From contig NC_066853.1 of NCBI RefSeq assembly GCF_001640805.2, forward strand, positions 22,689,173 to 22,753,172: a stretch of 64,000 nt of DNA, written 5' to 3'. The notes under the pieces were generated by a model. That model was given only the letters and a program-made list of their open reading frames with translations, searched no databases and was not told the origin of the DNA. The translations under genes were made by a program, and so were the position numbers. This stretch comes from Lates calcarifer. Lineage: Eukaryota; Chordata; Actinopteri; Centropomidae. Shown piece after piece: positions 47,349 through 60,400 of the stretch (the stretch's first letter is position 1; each line of letters starts with the position of its first letter).

Positions 47349-47352
47349 TTTG

Positions 47353-50300
47353 ACTTGAAAATCAAACCTCATTGTTGTCAAAACAGCAAAATGATAAAGT
47401 TGTGTGTGTTAAAAGGAGTGGACTGAGATTGTACGCATTATTTAAGATCAAAACAACATATGCACAGTTAACAAGGCAACAGACTCAGACTACAGCAGAT
47501 AATAAGTTTGAACAAGAATAACTACATCTGTCTGAACTTACGTTGAAGGTGAAGAACAGACATGAAATATTAAAAAAGTCTTGTTACATAAAATACTGAT
47601 GGAAATTGAAGTAGGGCACGGCTGATTTATTCTGTTTGCTACTGTTCTGAAAGCAAGGTTTCCATTCCCAATGGGGGGGCAGTTGGATTACCTTTGTTTT
47701 CAAGTGTGCCATGCCACTCCCAGCCGCTGCAACTGAGCCCTCAGTAAAAACCCCTGGCTTTGTTAGCTCTTCTTACATTCAAAGTTGTTTTTGTCTGTTC
47801 TGTATTCTCCCGAGTCTCTGAAGCTGTATGATGAAATACAGAGGTACGGTTAGCAGCGTCAAGACACAGACGCAGTGGGTAGGGGATTAAAAACCTTCGC
47901 TCTGTGACACTGTAGAGAGCAGATGCCTTTTGATGTGAAAGCAATTGGCTCATACAGTGTGGGACAGCAAAAGGAATGAAGGAATAATCATGCTTATAAT
48001 GTCTGACACCCAGATATGCAAACACTCACAGTTTTAAAATGTGTGCATGTGAAAATTTCATTTCCACTCCTCTGATCTTTCTGTCTGTCCTCTCCTCTCT
48101 CTGTATATCTCTGTCTTCCTCTCCCACTCTGCTGCCTTGTTTTAAACCCACTCCCTCTTCATTGTTTACAACAGAATGGAAACTCTTTATTTGGAGAATT
48201 AAAGTTATTATGATCCCCAGTTTCACACCATGGGTCATGATTTCCCCTCTGCCAATGTCATGGCCAAAGTGGAGAAAATTCAAGGTCTCACTGAACAAAT
48301 ACAGTTAATAAAAATGCCACAGAGTGGGGAAAGAGGGCATTTAATAGCGGAGAGGATTTGAGCTGGTAGCAAAAGATTAGGGTGCAGTGTTTTACTGGGC
48401 CAATTCTCTCTGAGTCATTCTCTGTCCTCTCCATTCCATCTCCTGGGTTTATGGACAGGAAGGTGTCCATAAAGTTACATGGGTGAATGGACGCAGGATG
48501 GAAGTGTGTGTATATGTGTGTGGGAGAGTTGTGTTTTGGATGATATGTGTGTATTTGCTTGCCCTAGGGTTCAGCCAGTGCAGGTTTTTCAAGGCTGATA
48601 CTAATGGTCCTTTTTTTTATCTGAGGTTGCTGACAGCAGGTATTTCAGGGTAATATTCACTGTCCTTAAGTACAGTACAAGAAGACAACCAGAGACTGAA
48701 GAGACAGAAAAGACAATATATGAAACTAGGAGAAGTAAATGTAAAGTACATCCCACAAATTCTGAGTGGTGCACTGATTTGCCTTCTGGCACAAGTCCCT
48801 GCTCTAAGAACCTGAGGCTCTTTCCAGTGATCAGAGGGCACAGCAAGTCCTTTACCATAAATACAGAGATAATAATGCGTGTAATGTCTTCAGCGTGAAC
48901 GTAAAATCAATCCTAAATGTGACATAGAGCTGATGGACCCCCCCCCCCCCCAAGGATCTGAGCCAATGAAAGGAATTTCAGTTTTGTCACTAAAACTGCA
49001 GTAACTGATTTTTTTTTTCTCACTTGGACTCAGCAGAAATGTACATAATCACAATACTGACATATTAGTTTTTTAGTTGATATGCTGAAACTGTAAGCAA
49101 ACAGTTCCTCATTTACACAACCAGCAGTTATACAGCACAGTCCAATATTCACACTCTCTCTAGCTCTGTTTTTGGTCTCTACCAACTCCTGAGGGAAATA
49201 TTTGGTTCTTCAGCTGCTAAATGCTCTGTTGTGTTTGCCAGCAAGTTGATGGCAGTATCTAATGTTTAGTACTGAGAGGGTAGTGTAGAGTGAATTTTTT
49301 TAGAGCTTTTCAGCAGAAAACAGCTGCCTGTTGTGGCTGAAAATAATGAAGGGAGAGTGGTGAGAGCTGAAGCAGCAAGTAGCTAGTCATGTGACAAAAA
49401 CTCTCCACTGAAAGAGGATAAGTACCAGACATATCAGCTATCACCTCACTATATAACTGCAATGAAAATGTGTCGTACCCAGTGTGTGCGCTAATTTCTG
49501 AGCCCTGCAGCCCGGCTCTGCCACATTCACCTCTACTGCATGCATAGCTTATCACTTGGCGACCACCATGCTTCACTCTTTTTGAGCCAGTGCAGTGCCA
49601 TTACCAGTACTGGCTGCCAGGGGCAACGGGCCGGCTCCACGGGATTGGAATGCAGCCGTGTGTGTGTGGCAGGCAATCTGTCGCTTGTTTACACTTTATA
49701 TATCACTCTCTGGGTGCTGTAAATCTCTATCGGTGTCTGTCCATGACCATCTCCCTCCTGGTTGGATTACATCTGCTTTTTTCTCTCTTTTTGTCCTCTT
49801 GTCCCGCTGGATGTGTATCATACTATGAATCACTTTGTGACACACTGCTTCTTCATATAAGCGAGCCCTAGATCATTCCCATTTCTGACATCCGTTAAAC
49901 TTAGAAAGCCTGCCTGAAATCGCTATTGATCTGCGTAATGGAAAGCGTGATGCTCTTATCAGTGTGGTGATGTCACGGGATGAGACACAGACAAACGTGC
50001 AATCTTTTCCTGCCGGCTGCCTGGAGACGCCACCTATATCATCGATCTATCACTTAGGTGTCACTTTTTACCCCATCGATCTGTCCACCTGAAATCTGGC
50101 CAACGACCAGAAAAGCGACCTGAAATTAAGGCAGCGCTTTTGATCCAGGCTGCTAAATACCCTGCGTGTTCTTAACAGGCACACTTCACAGGTCACTGAA
50201 AGGCCGAGGCTGTTACCATGAAAAAGCTTGCTTCGCTTACAGAGAGCACCATCTTATCAAACGACAGCGATGGCTCCAACAGGAAAATCAATGCCTTTCC

Positions 50301-53300
50301 ACCCCCATCGAGGCGAGTACCTCTAAAAGCATTTTCTGTCCTGCTTTTCAGTTGCATTTATTAATCTTTCAGCGGCCAACTCTTGTCTCCCTCTCTATCT
50401 TAACATCTGGGATGAGGCTTAAGTGGTTACGAGCTCCCCTCACTCCCATGCCAGAAAAAAACAAAAAACCGAAACTGAAACCGGATGTTTTGCCTTTTAG
50501 GGGCAAAGACGTGAGTTTTTGTTATGGATATGGATGGTGTGGATTGTTTGCTAATTGTTTCCAATTTTAGTACTGTACTTGGCGAGAATTGGCAGTGGGG
50601 AATTGCCATTTCTGTGTTCAGCATAATGTTTGTAATAGGAAAAGTGAAAACAAATGTAGCTTCTGTCTTGCCGTTGGTGCCATGAAGAAAATACAAATGA
50701 TGAATATTCAAAAACCTTTCTTGCTTTGTCTGTTGGCTCGTCCAGAGCAACTCAAAAACACTTGTAAATTGGGAGATTTTCCAACCTCCTCTGCTCCTCT
50801 TGACGATCCATTGATAGAGGCAACTGGATAGGTCTTGGAAATATTGTGTTCAATTTGTCAACTCTTTTCAGTTGTGAAGGAAGGCAAGAGAAGCAGAGAA
50901 GCGTTTAAGATTGTCTGGCTCGAGGCCCAGATGACTGGCTATGGGCTGTTTGTCTAAGTTGTCTGATTCAGCCGTTGATGGAGGTATTATTTGCAGTTGG
51001 AGTAAGGATGAGTTGCAGCAGATTGTGTGGAATATGAGGGATTTTCTCAGCTCCTAGCTCAGTGGTAGGGCTAAGAGACAAAATAATCCCTCAACAAGTG
51101 CAATATGAACGAAATCCTCGATGGGGAAAATCCCATGTTTACTTGGACATACAATTTCACCACCTCCATTACTGCTGCTTTTTTGGGGATGGACATGGTG
51201 TTTTTTTTTAATGATTCTGCCCCCCCCCTTGACCACTGCTGTTTGATATTATACCAATTTTAGGACTGTGGAAATTTATTAGCCAGAGAATGCAGGTCCA
51301 TACACACACACTTTCTTGTATTGCTATTGTTCTAAGGATCCCCCATCATAAACTTGCATTCAAATGTTCTAATATGACACAGTAACCTGGCAAAATGATT
51401 CATAAACATAATCCTTTGAAAAGTGTGATTCCATCCACCTGTTTTTATGCACAATTACAACTTACATATAATAATCCTTGAGTGGAAACTCTAGAAGGTA
51501 AAACAAAACTTCACATTTCTAAGGTGGAGAGGTGGTGTGCCTATTGATTTTTAAAAACGTGAAAAACTGTATACAAAAATGTGTGGACAGGTGAGGAGAC
51601 TGTAACCTTCATAAATGCCATATTTCTGTTACATTTTTGTTTGTTTACAGTTCAGCTGCTGCTCTTTTAATTATGACTCCTCATTGCACCGTCTTCTTTT
51701 ACAGCGATTTAATTACACCGGAGTGAAAAGTTAACTGTTTATCATGTCACACCTAATTCCTAAATTTGGATGGACACTTGACTATAGGGGTAACTTTAAT
51801 GTTTTATCTTTCCTCTATGGCGTTCATAGTGTGACAGGTGAAAAAAAAAATTACAAATGTATGGACACATGCTGTTCCATCATCTGACAAGCACTTGAAA
51901 AAATGCTGACACCTTCACAATGGATCCCACCCATTGAGAACCACTGCTTTAGAAGAGTGCACACAGAAGGACTTTCAGGTGGACTATAAAATTCTGAGTC
52001 AGTGAAGTGCTTTTTTACAGAAGTAGAACATCTCCCACAGTTTAACTGTTTCCCTGTGCTGTTTAATGCCAGTCATATTCTGTATCAAAGTCCCTCTTAC
52101 ACAGTTTTAATTCAAACAACGCCGCTCACTTCTGATCTCAATTTTATATTATTACCAGGAATATGGATGGTTATGTCTGTGGTGAAGCAAGTCTGGATTC
52201 ATTTTCATTCAGCAGTAAATTAAAGCTAAATCTAGATATTCTTTTATTGTAACAGCACCTCTCCCTCACAAGCTTAACTATTCCTTTCTTACTTGTCTAA
52301 GTGCCAAATTTGTAAATGATCAGAAAGTAGGTTACATGCTTAGTTGGTTTCACATTTGCCAAATTCAACAGGCAAGTCTGAATTTGGTACAAGTATAAAG
52401 CAGCAGGAATATTCTCTTTACTTGCCCCAGTTAAAGTTGCTGCTTTTGTTTTTTAAATAGCATGCCCTGCTAGGTCACTGCTGTGTTGTTTATATTACTG
52501 TGGCTACTGTGGCCGTGGCAGCAGTGACGTGATGAGGATTGTGAGGGTGTCTGGGGGGTGGCAGCCGTGCTCTCAATTTAAATGCTGCAGGGCCCTGGGG
52601 ATGGACGCTCACGCTCAAAGTGTCTTTCTGTGTCGGGCAGGACAAGCTGTTTTGTTATTGGACAACTAAAAATAAAAACCTCTGACCTTGACTGGTCGCT
52701 GATGACAGAGTGAGAGATGTGTGTGTGTTTTTGTGTGTTTGAAAGAGAGAGAGAGAAAGAGGCAGGAAGTGAGGGAAAATGAGGGAAGATTGTAAGAGAA
52801 AGCAGTATATGTGGCCAAAGCAAAACAGAAGAAGTCATGAAAGGGAATACATTGTACAGAACGGGTCAGAAATATGATAATTGGATATAGATTCTGTACA
52901 TCACAGAATTGTGAGACCTCTTAGATTTACAGTACAAGCTTATCAGGATATATTTGAAAAAAAAAAAAAAACGCCTTTCTCCATTTTGGCCTCGCATCTA
53001 CACCAAGATAGCATTTTCCTCCCTCTAAAAATGTGCTTTTCAAAATGCTCTCCAGAATACACAGTTAAAAATACTGGCCCTTATTGCAGTTTGGACAGAG
53101 AGAACAGAAATGTATTCAGTGTGACTGTGCATACCTTCACAGACTGGATGGCGTGATTTGCAGAAGATAAGAAACCAACTCTCTGTAGTCTCTCCTTGAT
53201 CACTTCGCTTGTGTAATGAACAAATCATACATTACAGGTCTGTATAGTGATATATGATTTTTCTCTATTCCAATGACACAAACACTCACCACAATGAGTG

Positions 53301-54179
53301 ACCATTTTATTAGCCTAGTTTGTGAAATTGGAATAACCTCCCACAATTATACAGCATCTCTGCACAGGTCGCTGTAAATCACTTTACACAGGTAACAACA
53401 CTTAAATGTACATATGTCTTTGACTGATGTGATGCACTGAGCTCCTAGCAACCACTCACACAGTCTCCTTGTCTACTGCAAGTGACGTCAAAAAGGTGGA
53501 TACAGTCTGTCGCTACTTGATTAAGGCAAAGCAACCTCTCAGTCCAAGCCGAAAACAGCTGGCATGAACAAAATGTCTGACTGAAAACTGAAGGGATGGC
53601 AGTCTAATTACTGCGACAGCCAAGGAAAAACAGCTCACCTTCACACCTCAGTTTATAGGTACTGTAGCATTTATGAGCTGCAAACAAATCTAATTTTTAT
53701 GCAGCAGAGGTGATGGCGCTGATGGCACCTAATTTGTCTATTTTCCTATCCTGAAATATGTGATTGCAGAGCTTTGGAGACAACAGAATATAGGTTTATC
53801 CTGCTGAGCTCTAAGTCAGTCCTCTTCCTTACCTTGCTGTAATGTAGAAAATAAAAAATGAGGGGAGAAGAATAAACTCAGTTTCTCTCTTTTTTCATGT
53901 AACCTAGACAAGTGTTTATGAAACTTTTTGTTACATGAAAGCAGTGTTTGTATGAACCGGGTGTGAGGATTATGGTTTAAATGCCACATTATTGTTTTAG
54001 ATGATTGTGTTTTATTTGCATCACACAAACTATCTTTATTCTCATGTGTGGTATCATGATATATTTTAAGTGGAATGACACTGCAACCTAATTTCCAGAC
54101 AGAACTCTGACATTGAATGTTGGACAGATAAGGTAATTTGTGTGATCTGTGTTTAACATATACAGTATGGTAGATGTTA
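47353..54179. other. Presumed intronic sequence, no supported exon
   Basis: Unique-looking sequence with a poly-C run at 48938 and a possible conserved block at 49860-50560. A possible hAT-type repeat end occurs near 51928-51952 (CCCATTGAGAACCACTGCTTTAG). No coding segment is recognised. Confidence 0.45.
48938..48951. repeat. Poly-C run (about 14 bp)
   Basis: A C homopolymer following GATGGA; the reverse strand is a G-run. Confidence 0.9.
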
Positions 54180-54812
54180 AGGAAAGATGGTGATGATGAC
54201 AATACAAGGCAATGATACAAGGCATGAGATGATATTAAAATGTAATGTCTTGATTACCCCGGCCAAAATAACATTGATTAGAGATATTATTGTGATAATT
54301 GGGAAAATATTCTTTAAACTCTTAGAATGATTTGAATGGTTCCTTATGGGCTTTGGCCAAATTAATCTTACAGTTAATGTTAATGAAAAATTTGCAGTCA
54401 ATTTGCCGGAGATCGCAGCTCTGCTCTAGTCTGAGACACCGGAGCTATTTGCTGTTTAGCTACATAGCTAACATTACCTGGCTAATGTTAGCTTTGGATG
54501 GTTGTCTCGGAAATGGGAGCTCAAATTGGAGGTGTTGGACCCAATTTAACTTTCTGTTGTAGGGGGCGAGCCGAGCCCTCACGAATGGTGACAGGCTTAG
54601 CATTTTGGAGTGACTGGAAAGATGCAGGCTCAAATCAATACAGGTCTGTATTTTGGCAAGCTAGATGGCAGCTTTCTTTAAGTCACTTGTGACAATATTA
54701 ACAATAATCCTCATTCACATTTATGTCGATGATGGAAATTCACCACAATCAACTTATTCAATGTTTTTTATTGCGATGGCTGATAGAATCATATAACGCC
54801 CCATCCCTAGTC
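54180..54812. repeat. Possible non-autonomous DNA transposon ending 'cgccccatccctag'
   Basis: The right end ATTGCGATGGCTGATAGAATCATATAACGCCCCATCCCTAG resembles the frequent fish hAT/MITE terminus '...atcgcccagccctag'. The left part (GTCTTGATTACCCCGGCC) and the internal TAGCTAACATTACCTGGCTAATGTTAGC fit such elements. The left boundary is uncertain. Confidence 0.35.
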
Positions 54813-54828
54813 CATACTCTTACACTTT

Positions 54829-54866
54829 CCAAGTACCCATGCAGCACTTCCTGCATGGGTACTTGG
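54829..54866. repeat. Perfect 16-bp inverted repeat with 6-nt loop
   Basis: CCAAGTACCCATGCAG (54829-54844) and CTGCATGGGTACTTGG (54851-54866) are exact reverse complements around CACTTC. It sits 17 bp after the possible transposon end at 54812. Confidence 0.95.
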
Positions 54867-57800
54867 TGTTGTCACTAAACTGTGACCTGCACAATTGTCC
54901 AATATGAAATTAATTCGTATGCTAGTGTTAGCAAGCAGGCCCAGCAGTCTATTGTTACAACATAGAGAGATGATAGAGATGAAGACAGCTGATCGTCCAG
55001 GGAGCAGTAAAGCTGAGATCACATTCAAATACACATTCAAACGCTGATGCTTCTGCTCTGGAAATGCACTGTGGGTCTGTACAGCCTGTACTTGTCTTCC
55101 CAGCTCTGTGCAGGACACGGAGCATAAGAGGAAAGGTACAAAAGCTATATAAAGCCTGACTGACAGTGCCAGAGGAAATACACAAAAGACAGCGAGGGAA
55201 TAGAAGTGAAACATAGAGTAATATAAAAGGAGTATAGGTATGGCAGAAAGAGTGGTGGAGTCTGTACCATACAAAGAAGAGCACATTAGCAGTGAATATG
55301 CTCTTCACAGTTTCTTTCATGTTATACATTGCAGCCCATTGTGTAGCTCTTTCTCGGCTCTCTCACAAATTTGTGGCTAATACAGCCTTCAAAGTCAAAT
55401 ATAACTAGGTTACTGTGGGACTGTAATGATGTCATCTGTCTCCTGTCATCAGTGACAGGAAAAGAAATTTGCCATGGTGCTGTTTATGAAGGCTGTACAG
55501 ATGTTGGTTAAAGTTTTATGGCTGTTGATTAACATCAGAAAGATTCATTGGAGCCGCTGCATCTTTTCCCCGTTTGTGAGTTTGTGTGCAGATGTAGTGC
55601 TGATGTGTGCCTGATTGTGTTTGTGAATGTCTCAACATTGATATGTCATAAATTGAACCAACAAGGCTCTTGTCATTTTTAATAATGTACGTCAGTGGCT
55701 TGTGCAACATAAACTCACAGGAACAACGCGGTACGCATTTGGGTTTTGGCGACACTCCAACAGTCATAATACAATTATCACCCTTCCCCTCCCTCTTCAC
55801 ACACAGCCAATCACGTCATTTCCAGTCCAGTAGCACGTCACTACAGAACGTTGTCAGCTGCTTGGTGTATTTGCCCTCTTTCTGACATCTTTAGAACACT
55901 GGGAACAATCTTTCATTAAAGATGAAACACCTGCCAGAGCAGGGAAACATCTACACTGAGCGAAGTCAAAGGCGAATTTAAACTCCAAAGCGAGAACATT
56001 TAAAATGACTGGAAGCTAAATGGACATGTTTTTTCTCTGTACAGCCTGACTATGTGATGCGACTGATGTAGGACTAAAGTTCAGCAAGAAATTTACAATT
56101 GACAGTTTTCTGTGATGATATTATCAAGAAACCTGAAAGCAGTCCAGTATTTTTTGTGTTTACTTCTGCCAAGAAAAAAAATTATCTGAGACATGCTGAA
56201 GTGCTTCATTGTCCTGTATCGGAGCAGATATTCCTGTTAAGGGAGTGGACTAATCAAATACAGTTAAACAAGGGTCCTGTCCTTGCTCTCAGTCATCTCT
56301 TGGGAGAGACAAAACAGCAGAAATGTGCTGAAGCAAATGAGCAAGCCTCCATCGTGCAAACGACCGCTAGGCTAATTGGCCGGCTGTGAGCGTTAATGTG
56401 AAACCGTGTGGTTCTCCTCCTTTTCCTCAATTGAACCACCAAACTCAGCAACCCTCCCTTTTATAATGGAATTAATGGAAAAATAGAAAATGGCCTGGTT
56501 TTAGAATTAAGGAAATGTGATATGTGGTCTACAGTAATTAGGGGCTACAGAGTGACGACTGTGAGCGCTTAGTGCGAAACAATTCCCATGTGGACAAGCC
56601 ATAATTATGGTGGGATTTCTGCCTTTTCTTCCTCGTCATGATGAAAAGGGTTATTGTTCCACTGCTTTAAAAAAAGGAGGGGAAAGGAGGGATCAGCATC
56701 AGTTGATGAAAGGAAGCTCTCTGAAAAGTGCCGCTGCTGCAAAAAGAGCTTCATTTCATCTCAGTGCAGCACCATCACTCTCCTGCTTTTTGTCTCTCCT
56801 CTTCCTCCCTTCTCCCACTGCCTTTAACTCCCAGAGACATACAGTAGAGCCGCATCAGAAGCCGTATAGAAAATTCACAGGAAGGTGTATAAAGATTTTT
56901 TTTGTCAATGTATTGTGATCTCCTGGGATGCGCTCCACAATTGGTGTCAGCGCTGCTTAAAATGAGACAGCTGCATGTCGTGTTGTTTTGCTGAGCTTTT
57001 AAGAAATGTTAATGCGAGTGTGGGTTTATGTGTGTCTGAGTTGCTCTGCGTTATTGTGCGCTGCCTTTGGCCGACAGCCTGCCGTTTCTTATGGGATGTG
57101 GCATTTCCCACTGTGGTGTCTGTTTCAGAGAGAGCATCGTAATCCCAGCTAAAGAGAAGAACTTTGCCAAAGCCTGACAGCGCTATCTACATTCAAAGCC
57201 CCTAGTCCACACTGCCATCTGAACAAAAGCTCCAGTGCTTGACAAACTACACTACCCATAACCCTTTTCATGAATAGAGGGGGGAGAAAGACAGCAGCCA
57301 GGGCTGTACCAGCAGGCTAAAATTTAGCATCTGGACTGGAGCAGTGTTTACAGAGTATATCATAGTGACAAGCATCATTACACAGAATCCATAATGGAGC
57401 CTGCCACCTCAAATGACAATTCTTCAATATGGGGCCAATAATGCTGCTGGCTCCACTGACTTGCAGCATCCTCTCCTCTATGGTATGCATGCAAGTGTGT
57501 TCAAAAGTGTTCCTAATGACATTTTCTTTTGGGCTTGCAGTAGCCGTGCATATTGTATTGTTGACCACGGATGTACTGACAGAAAAGAAAGTTAACAGAC
57601 TTAGATGTGGCTGCAACAAAGCGCTCATGAAATGCACAGGGCTCGCTCTCTGAAACTGCACAGCTGCTGAAGATTGGTTAGCATTTCAAACAAAGACTAG
57701 GGAATGCTGGAGTGTTGGGTCATGCAAATGTGTGTATGCGTGTGCGCTTGAGCAAAGGCTTTTTGTAATGGAAAGCAGGGTATAAATAATCCAAATATGA

Positions 57801-60324
57801 TGAGGGAGATGGTTAACAGAACAAAACTAAAAGGGTTCACGGGTCCATTTATTCTCCCCAGATAGTAATGAGAGGATGGATTCACTGCCTGAGATTTACA
57901 GTATGTCTCTGTGTGAAATGGAATTATAAGCTGTAGAGATAAAATGTGTGTGTAGATGTGTATATGTGCCTTGTTTTTTTTCCCAGTGAATTTGTCTGCA
58001 CCCACATAACTGGTCTGGTTTTTGAGTCAACAGCTGGAGAGCAGAGATGTGTTTTCATATTTTCTAATGAAGCACAATGCTGGCACCCTAGTCTTGCTTA
58101 AGCTTGAGAGAATTGTGTCATTCTTGTTCTCACTCCCACGTCAACCCACATTGATGTTGGAACACTGACTTGTACCTAATTACTTATGAGAAAATGTATC
58201 ACTTTATATGTGATTTCCTTTATTGTTGTGCACTTTGACTTAAACAAGCACAAGAGAAGACTTCAGTCAGGGTTACTCTGCAGACAGGTGTATAACAAGC
58301 TAGTTTTACTTTAACATGCATCTCAAACAAGGCTGCTTTTAAACAAGGTGTCCTTGTGTTCCCATGTGACTGCACTTGACAACATTTGACATGTTTACAA
58401 CTCTGCTCAATTATCTAGATTACACCTTTCCTTGCTGGTGTGAAGTGGAAGCATGATTAAAATAAGACTTGACATACAGTATACTGTACAGGCAAGTCAT
58501 ATTGTCACCTGCTGGTTGGGCAAATCTGTTACATAGCTGTCACTAAGTGCTGATGACTGATGGGTTTTGAATCTGAATTAAATCAGAATTAATGACTGTT
58601 TTAATTAAGTGAATACTGTTCCACACTGCATTCAAGTTTTCAGGTGAGTGCAGTTTTATTAAAGGCCTTTGCTGTAGGCTGTGGTTGTTCTTTATTGAAA
58701 TGGTCCCAGATACAACATGACATTTTAAATTGGAAATTTAAATTGAGCTTGGAGTGAGATCCATTCCCACTGAGTCAGAACAAAGACATAGTACACCGCC
58801 CACCTTGAACACACCATGAGCAGCCTTATCTGTACTAATTAAACTCTATAAAATTTACTCGAAAACTGCTCCATGTAGCAGAGCGGCTACCAGCCGGAGC
58901 AGTCACAGCAGTCTTCTACAGCTGCTTAACTTCTCTTTACCTTCCACCAGCCATTACCTGTGGTCACAGGAGATCAATCTTAAGAGATCTGAGCCCTGAC
59001 TACTGCAATAAAACCTTTCTTGGTACCAGAGCTATGACTTTGACCCTCTGCTCATAGCAGGTATCTGTTGAACGTTCTGTCTCACTTCTTGTCTTTTCAT
59101 TCGCAACTGAAAGGAGAGGAGGATGGGGCGTATTTATCTCCTCGGGGGACAGATGAGGGCTTTTGTGCCAGGGTTGTTGACACCCAGTGGGACCGAGGGA
59201 CACGCCTGCCTGATGTCTTATCAGATCATACACGTCCTCCGCATTACAGCTCTAGAAACAACCGGCAGGTGGTTTTAATACTCCCCTGCCTGACTGGTAA
59301 TTGTTTGATTACTGATGGCTGGTGGGTCATTAGAAGAGAGGAGAAGATGGACGAGGCCGTTAAGCAGGGGAAAGTAGAGAAATGTGCCCAATTGCTCTTT
59401 TATGTAGATGTCACTACAGACTGCCACAAAACAACAGTGAAGGATCTTGAGAATGTGACTCAGATCGATGTTATGCAGTAAAAGCACTTCAAAGGACAGC
59501 ACTGGCTTTATTGGAGGAGAAATATGTTTTTATTATTATTCTATGGCCTGTGCGCTTTGTGTAATAGTCAACAGAGTCACAGAGAAGGAATGACATGGGC
59601 TCCGACCTATATCACTTGTACATTCAGCCATTTGATGCACATTGCTCCCAGAGGAGCAACTTCCAGCAGTGTAATGCTGCTACTAGAGGCATAATTTATC
59701 TGTCTTTAAGTATGCGAATAGAGCCACATGAGAGTTTAGCTTGGATTATATTTAAAAGCTCTTTGTAATGTTAACCCTTAAATGGGCAAAAGCATATATA
59801 TAAATGAGAAAATTAATGTTAATTTACATCTCATTAGGAATTAAATAATAAAAAATATTTTTCATTTTACAGTATCTCGGGGATATGTTGCCCATTTAGA
59901 ATAAATAATTGAAAAATTATATATTTGAAACAACTTTAAAAATATTTTTTGTATGACCATAAATATTGGACTGTCAATATCTCATTGACAATGGACAAAG
60001 CCTCATTTTGTCTTTACACATTTACACACAACAGAGGTCTGTCCACTGAAGCACATCCTCTATCAACGTTTCCCAGATACTATAAACTAAATAGATTAAA
60101 TATTTGTACTAATTACCTATATGCTAGATCTTTTTCTTCCTATGTTTTGCCTTATCATTAGAGTAAACAGTGGCTCTAATGGTGCTGCAGCTGTGGCTAT
60201 CTCCATCCCTTAAATGAATCAGATTAGTCATTGGGAAGCAACACCGTCTCCCCCATAAACAGTAGAAGTTGACCGAAAATTCCTGAAAATATTCAGGCAC
60301 TGAAAACCTGCTGATCAAGTATTT

Positions 60325-60400
60325 GTAACTGAATTTACATTTATGTTTGTAGTTATTCATTTGGCAGATGCTGCTGTCTGCAGTGATTCAAAATCCAAGG
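60325..60400 (+). repeat. Decayed fragment of the 'catttggcagatgctt' repeat
   Basis: TTACATTTATGTTTGTAGTTATTCATTTGGCAGATGCTG matches the start of a common fish repeat that continues with 'ttatccaaagcgacttac'. The continuation here is diverged. Confidence 0.45.

Noticed and set aside
54807..55286. 159-codon minus-strand frame with hydrophobic stretches
   Set aside because: It overlaps the hairpin and other frames, lacks any family motif, and starts in unremarkable context.
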